Assembly (NCBI GenBank): GCA_964395765.1
Contig: CAYNCU010000187.1
Span: 1 to 8,794 of the forward strand
Direction of reading: 5' to 3'
Origin: DATDPY01 sp964395765
GTDB taxonomy: Bacteria > Bacteroidota > Bacteroidia > Cytophagales > Cyclobacteriaceae
Length of the DNA: 8,794 nucleotides
The notes under the pieces were generated by a model. It was not told where the DNA came from, made no database searches, and saw only the letters and a program-made list of their open reading frames with translations. The first letter of the stretch is position 1; every line of letters starts with the position of its first letter. Positions 4,582 through 8,794 of the stretch are shown in pieces. The position numbers were made by a program, and so were the translations under genes.

Positions 4582-6592
4582 AGGCAAACCCAACCACCTG
4601 ATTCATTCGACGAGCCCCTATCTACTGCAGCATGCCTATAACCCGGTCGACTGGCATCCCTGGGGCGCAGAAGCGCTTCAGAAAGCAGCCGGCGAGGATA
4701 AGCCCATCATTCTCAGCATCGGCTATTCGTCGTGTCACTGGTGTCATGTGATGGAACGTGAATCCTTTGAATCGGAAGAGGTAGCCGATATCATGAATTC
4801 CCGTTTTGTTTCGATCAAGGTGGACCGGGAGGAAAGGCCCGATATCGACCAGGTATACATGGAAGCCGTGCAGGCCATGGGCGTTCACGGAGGCTGGCCA
4901 TTGAATGTTTTTCTTACTCCCGGTCAAAAACCTTTTTACGGCGGTACTTATTTCCGGCCGGAAGCATGGAAAAAATTACTCGTGGAGATTTCGGACACCT
5001 ATAAAAATCAGCGAAAAGAGATTTTTGAATCGGCGCAAAAGTTCAGTGAGTATATCGGGGGCAGCGAACTGGGTAAATTCAATATTGTCCCGGATAACAA
5101 CTTCAATCCTGAAGATTTTTCCGCTCCGATGGAAAAGCTTGCTTCACAATTCGATAAAATTCACGGAGGCTTCCGGCGTTCCCCGAAATTTCCAATGCCT
5201 GGCTTATGGAAATTTTTTTTGAATTACAGTTTTCTTACCGGGAATGAAGCCCTTAAACAGCATGTTTTCCTGACCTTGAAAAAAATGGCTATGGGGGGTA
5301 TCTACGACCAGGTGGGCGGCGGTTTTTCACGCTATTCCACCGATGAGCGCTGGTTTGCACCGCATTTTGAAAAAATGTTATATGACAATGCCCAGCTGAT
5401 AAGCCTGTACTCGGATGCCTACCGGTTAAACCCGGATCCGTTATTTAAAGAAGTGGTCTGTCAGAGTGTAGAATTCATACAACGCGAAATGACAGGAGAA
5501 AATAATGGATTTTATTCGGCTCTAGATGCCGATTCGGAAGGGGAAGAAGGGAAATATTACGCCTGGACGGAAGCCGGGATCGATAAATTACTGGGTGACG
5601 ATGCCGGAATAATGAAAAGTTACTGGTCTGTATCCGGAACCGGAAACTGGGAACTCAATAAGAATATCCTGGCAGTACAGAAAGACCAGGAAGACTTTTG
5701 TGAGGCTCACGGAATAAACACTGACAAATTTGAATGGATCCTGGAAAAATCAAGGAGGCTGATGTTTAGCGAAAGAAATAAAAGAGTCAGGCCCGGGCTG
5801 GATGATAAAGTAATTGTTGCCTGGAATGCGCTGATGATCAAAGCCCTTGCAGACGCTTTCCTGGCTTTCAGCGAGAAAAAATTTCTTGAATCCGGGCTGA
5901 ACAAAGCGGAATGGCTTACATCCTTTATGGGCAAAAACGGAAAGCTGCCGCGGACCATCACTGCTGCGAACCTGTCGTCAGGCTACCTCGACGACTATGC
6001 CTGCCTCTCGGAAGCTTTCCTGTCGCTCTACCACGTTACCTTTGAAGAGAAATGGATCCAAAGAACAAAACTGCTCGTTGATTATGTCATGAATAATTTC
6101 CGGGACCCAGATGAAAATTTATTTTATTATTCCGATGCTTCTGCTGAAAACCTGATCGCCAGGAAAAAAGAAGTTTTTGACAATGTAATTCCCGGATCCA
6201 ATTCGGTCATGGCTATGTGCCTGTTCAGGCTGGGCACCATGCTTGGAAACGAATCTTATACTTCCACGGCGGTGAAAATGATTTCGGGGATACAGCAGTT
6301 GTTAAAAACCGAACCGGAATATCTATATAACTGGGGCAATCTATCCCTTCTGCTTGCCCGGCCGACGGCTGAAATAGCCGTGGTAGGAAAAGAATTCCGA
6401 TTATTCGGCCAGGAACTTGAAAATTATTTCTATCCGGGAAAAATTGTAATGGCGACGGAGAACGAAAGTCCCTTGCCCCTCTTTGAAGGCAGGCCGGCAG
6501 CGGACAACAAAACAACTATTTATGTTTGTTACGACAAATCCTGCCGTCTTCCGGTATATTCGGTACAGGATGCCTTAAACCTCCTCGAATAG
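4568..6592 (+). CDS. yyaL: thioredoxin-like DUF255 / YyaL (SPATA20-type) protein
   Basis: A 674-residue protein, the usual length for this family. Residues 1 to about 165 are the thioredoxin-like DUF255 domain: HLIHSTSPYLLQHAYNPVDW (10-29) is the family hallmark, followed by the active-site-like CHWC (56-59) within SIGYSSCHWCHVMERESF, KVDREERPDID, and HGGWPLNVFLTP with GGTYFRPE. The remainder (about 180-674) resembles an (alpha/alpha)6-barrel of the glycosidase/epimerase type: FDKIHGGFRRSPKFPMPG, GGIYDQVGGGFSRYSTDERWFAPHFEKMLYDNAQL, YSALDADSEGEEGKYYAW and RPGLDDKVIVAWNALMI. The family runs from bacteria to the human testis protein SPATA20; its reaction is not established, and I do not assign one. 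No signal peptide is seen, so it is probably cytoplasmic, where the CxxC would normally be reduced. It starts inside the GSCFA gene, and priA begins immediately after its stop. Confidence 0.94.
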   Translation: MTQARGKPNHLIHSTSPYLLQHAYNPVDWHPWGAEALQKAAGEDKPIILSIGYSSCHWCHVMERESFESEEVADIMNSRFVSIKVDREERPDIDQVYMEAVQAMGVHGGWPLNVFLTPGQKPFYGGTYFRPEAWKKLLVEISDTYKNQRKEIFESAQKFSEYIGGSELGKFNIVPDNNFNPEDFSAPMEKLASQFDKIHGGFRRSPKFPMPGLWKFFLNYSFLTGNEALKQHVFLTLKKMAMGGIYDQVGGGFSRYSTDERWFAPHFEKMLYDNAQLISLYSDAYRLNPDPLFKEVVCQSVEFIQREMTGENNGFYSALDADSEGEEGKYYAWTEAGIDKLLGDDAGIMKSYWSVSGTGNWELNKNILAVQKDQEDFCEAHGINTDKFEWILEKSRRLMFSERNKRVRPGLDDKVIVAWNALMIKALADAFLAFSEKKFLESGLNKAEWLTSFMGKNGKLPRTITAANLSSGYLDDYACLSEAFLSLYHVTFEEKWIQRTKLLVDYVMNNFRDPDENLFYYSDASAENLIARKKEVFDNVIPGSNSVMAMCLFRLGTMLGNESYTSTAVKMISGIQQLLKTEPEYLYNWGNLSLLLARPTAEIAVVGKEFRLFGQELENYFYPGKIVMATENESPLPLFEGRPAADNKTTIYVCYDKSCRLPVYSVQDALNLLE

Positions 6593-8794
6593 ATGAATGC
6601 CGGGGCCACTCAGGAAAAAAATAAAGATCAGCAGAATAGCAAATTCGCCGATGTTATCCTGCCCTTGCCGCTTCCGAAAGCCTACACCTATTCCATTCCC
6701 GAAGAATTTGCCAGGGGAATTTCCACCGGTTCCAGGGTGATTGTCCAGTTAGGTTCAAAAAAAGTGCTGACTGGCGTGGTCGCAAATATTCATACGGAAG
6801 TTCCCGGGAATTACGATCCCCGGCCGTTAATGGATGTGCTTGATGAAAAACCCGTGATTAACCCGGTTCAAATCGGCCTTTTCGAATGGATTGCCGGCTA
6901 CTATTTATGTTCCGTCGGAGAAGTATTGAATGCGGCGCTGCCTTCCGGTCTCAAGCTATCCAGCGAATCAAAGATCATGCTTCACCCCGAGTACGATTAT
7001 GAGGAAGATGATCCGCGATTAAACCGGAAGGAAAACGATCTTCTCCTGGCGCTCATGAATGACCGGTCCGTGACCTACCAGCAGGCAGCGAATTTGCTGG
7101 ATCTTAAAAATGCATATCATATCATAAAATCCCTTCTTGCAAAAAACGCGGTGCTGATTTACGAGGAAGTAAAGGATAAATATGTCCCGAAAAGAGAAAA
7201 AAGGGTCCGCCTGACTTCATCTTATGAAAAAGATCCTTCGTTGATAGAAGAGCTTTTTTCAAAGCTTGAAAAAAATCCACAGCAGGAAAACCTGGTATTG
7301 CAATACCTGAAATATGTCAATGTTATGGAGAAGCCGGTGGAAAATCAAAGCGGTATTCCGAAAAGCCAGGTACTGCTGGAAGGCTCGGTATCGGCGCTTA
7401 AGACATTGATCAGGAAAAATATTATTGAAGAATTCCAGGTGGTGGTTCCCCGCTTTCCCGAACTCCAGGCTCAGCAGATCCGCAACCGGCTTACACCGGA
7501 ACAGGATGCGGTAAAAAAAGAAATTGAAAAATTACTTCCCGAAAAAGATGCGGTCCTTTTACATGGAATTACAGGCAGCGGTAAAACGGAAATTTACACC
7601 GAACTGATCCACGATTACCTGGAAAAAGGATACCAGGTTCTTTACCTGCTTCCGGAAATTGCGCTGACCACCCACATTGTTTCACGGCTTAAAACGGCTT
7701 TTGGCCCGAAGCTAGGTGTATATCATTCCAAGTACTCCGATAATGAACGGGTTGAAGTCTGGCAGGGCGTGCTGGAGGGCAGATTCCAGGTAGTTACCGG
7801 TGTGCGGTCTGCCGTATTTCTGCCCTTCCCCAGGCTTGGCCTCATCATCATCGATGAAGAACATGAAACTTCCTATAAACAGCCTGATCCCGCACCACGG
7901 TACCATGCCAGGGATGTGGCCCTTGTCATGGCACGGCAAATGAATGCCCGGGTATTGCTCGGATCGGCCACTCCTTCCATTGAATCGTTTTACCATGCTA
8001 AACAAGGGAAATATGGTTTTGTGAAACTCGAAAAGAGATACGGTAAGGCCGTCATGCCCGAGATCAGGATCGTTAATACCCGGAAGGAACGAAAACAGAA
8101 GCTGATGAAAAATGAATTCACTTCCGTTCTGGTCAGGGAACTTGAAGACGCATTAGAGCATAGGAAGCAGGCCATACTTTTCCAGAACCGGCGCGGGTAT
8201 TCGCCCTATATCACCTGCGAAGACTGCGGCTATATTCCGCAGTGTCACCAGTGTTCCGTAAGTCTGACTTACCACCTGCATCATGAAGAAATGGTTTGTC
8301 ATTACTGCGGTTATAAAACCTTTATCCCGGGTACCTGCGAACAGTGTGGTTCCAACCGGATGAAGACGGTCGGCTTCGGAACGGAAAAAATCGAGGATGA
8401 CCTGAAACTTATGATCCCGGAAGCCAACATCCAGCGGATGGATCTGGATTCGACCCGCAGCAAGCTGAGCTACCAGAAGATCCTCGACCGGTTCAGCAGC
8501 GGCAGCATCGATTTCCTGGTGGGAACGCAAATGGTTACCAAAGGCCTCGACTTCGATAATGTAAAACTGGTAGGCATCCTCGATGCGGACCGGATGATCG
8601 GCTTCCCGGATTTCAGATCCGCGGAAAGGGCATTCCAACTGATGGTACAGGTGAGTGGCAGGGCCGGCCGGAGAGAGGAACAGGGCACCGTGATCATCCA
8701 GACTTCGAATCCCGAACACCCGGTCATCAAAAAAGTGATTGAAAATGATTTTGACGGCATGGTTAGTGACGAACTGGAAGAAAGAAAAAAATTC
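6593..8794 (+). CDS. priA: primosomal protein N' (replication restart helicase PriA), 3' end outside window
   Basis: The frame is open from ATG 6593 to the window edge, 734 codons without a stop. PriA recognises stalled forks and reloads the replisome. Order of parts: a 3'-DNA-binding domain from about residue 17 (FADVILPLPLPKAYTYSIP); two winged-helix-like segments at about 143-197 and 230-287; then the SF2 helicase core from about 300. In the core are Walker A GITGSGKT (325-332), DEEH (421-424), GSATPS (457-462), QNRRGYS (531-537), GTQMVTKGLDF (644-654) and QVSGRAGR (686-693). Eight cysteines (542, 545, 551, 554, 569, 572, 582, 585) form the two zinc sites with exactly the spacing of E. coli PriA. 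The Walker lysine lies about 100 residues later than in E. coli, typical of the longer PriA proteins of many other bacteria. Many such proteins are 800-830 residues, so perhaps 70-100 are missing. The ATG directly follows the upstream TAG. Confidence 0.97.
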   Translation, partial: MNAGATQEKNKDQQNSKFADVILPLPLPKAYTYSIPEEFARGISTGSRVIVQLGSKKVLTGVVANIHTEVPGNYDPRPLMDVLDEKPVINPVQIGLFEWIAGYYLCSVGEVLNAALPSGLKLSSESKIMLHPEYDYEEDDPRLNRKENDLLLALMNDRSVTYQQAANLLDLKNAYHIIKSLLAKNAVLIYEEVKDKYVPKREKRVRLTSSYEKDPSLIEELFSKLEKNPQQENLVLQYLKYVNVMEKPVENQSGIPKSQVLLEGSVSALKTLIRKNIIEEFQVVVPRFPELQAQQIRNRLTPEQDAVKKEIEKLLPEKDAVLLHGITGSGKTEIYTELIHDYLEKGYQVLYLLPEIALTTHIVSRLKTAFGPKLGVYHSKYSDNERVEVWQGVLEGRFQVVTGVRSAVFLPFPRLGLIIIDEEHETSYKQPDPAPRYHARDVALVMARQMNARVLLGSATPSIESFYHAKQGKYGFVKLEKRYGKAVMPEIRIVNTRKERKQKLMKNEFTSVLVRELEDALEHRKQAILFQNRRGYSPYITCEDCGYIPQCHQCSVSLTYHLHHEEMVCHYCGYKTFIPGTCEQCGSNRMKTVGFGTEKIEDDLKLMIPEANIQRMDLDSTRSKLSYQKILDRFSSGSIDFLVGTQMVTKGLDFDNVKLVGILDADRMIGFPDFRSAERAFQLMVQVSGRAGRREEQGTVIIQTSNPEHPVIKKVIENDFDGMVSDELEERKKF

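Noticed and set aside
6521..6528. TATGTTTG inside the YyaL-like gene, matching TAnnTTTG ahead of priA
   Set aside because: There is no TTG at 19-21 nt upstream, and it lies within coding sequence; one box alone is expected by chance.
8153..8719. 188-codon open frame on the minus strand opposite priA
   Set aside because: It lies entirely opposite strongly conserved PriA helicase and zinc-site sequence and has no recognisable motifs; an antisense shadow.

Overview
The window reads as a core-genome segment of a member of the Bacteroidota, probably a Bacteroidales-like or related lineage. The evidence is protein-level resemblance (a GSCFA-family protein and an ApaG C-terminus of the Bacteroidota type), two upstream sites that fit the phylum's TTG-N20-TAnnTTTG promoter exactly, and the near absence of Shine-Dalgarno sequences. 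Assignment below phylum is a guess. All genes are on the + strand, and I see no mobile elements, CRISPR arrays, tRNAs or rRNAs.

Layout. Positions 1-215 hold the 3' end of apaG, followed after 3 nt by a class I SAM-dependent methyltransferase (219-1004) with a TTG start. A Bacteroidota-type promoter (1084-1114) then drives a membrane-anchored coiled-coil protein of unknown function (1139-2053). A 381-nt gene-free stretch (2054-2434) follows, with a central GC-richer island between AT-rich flanks; its 3' end carries a second promoter (2377-2407) for rpsF. The ribosomal cluster rpsF-rpsR-rplI (bS6, bS18, bL9; 2435-3515) ends at a strong intrinsic terminator (3538-3573). Next comes a tightly packed group: a GSCFA-domain protein (3598-4581), a YyaL/SPATA20-type thioredoxin-like protein (4568-6592, 14-nt overlap) and priA (6593 to the window edge, starting right after the previous stop, 3' end missing).

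How they work together. bS6 and bS18 bind side by side on the 30S platform, and bL9 is a 50S protein; their co-transcription is classical. In Bacteroidota the bS6/bS18/bS21 region is known to sequester the 16S anti-Shine-Dalgarno tail, so the strong purine-rich Shine-Dalgarno before rpsR, alone among the starts here, is the most interesting regulatory detail. The GSCFA, thioredoxin-like and PriA genes look co-transcribed, but no shared pathway is evident. I found no clearly new multi-gene system. The least explained elements are the 2054-2434 intergenic region and the coiled-coil protein.
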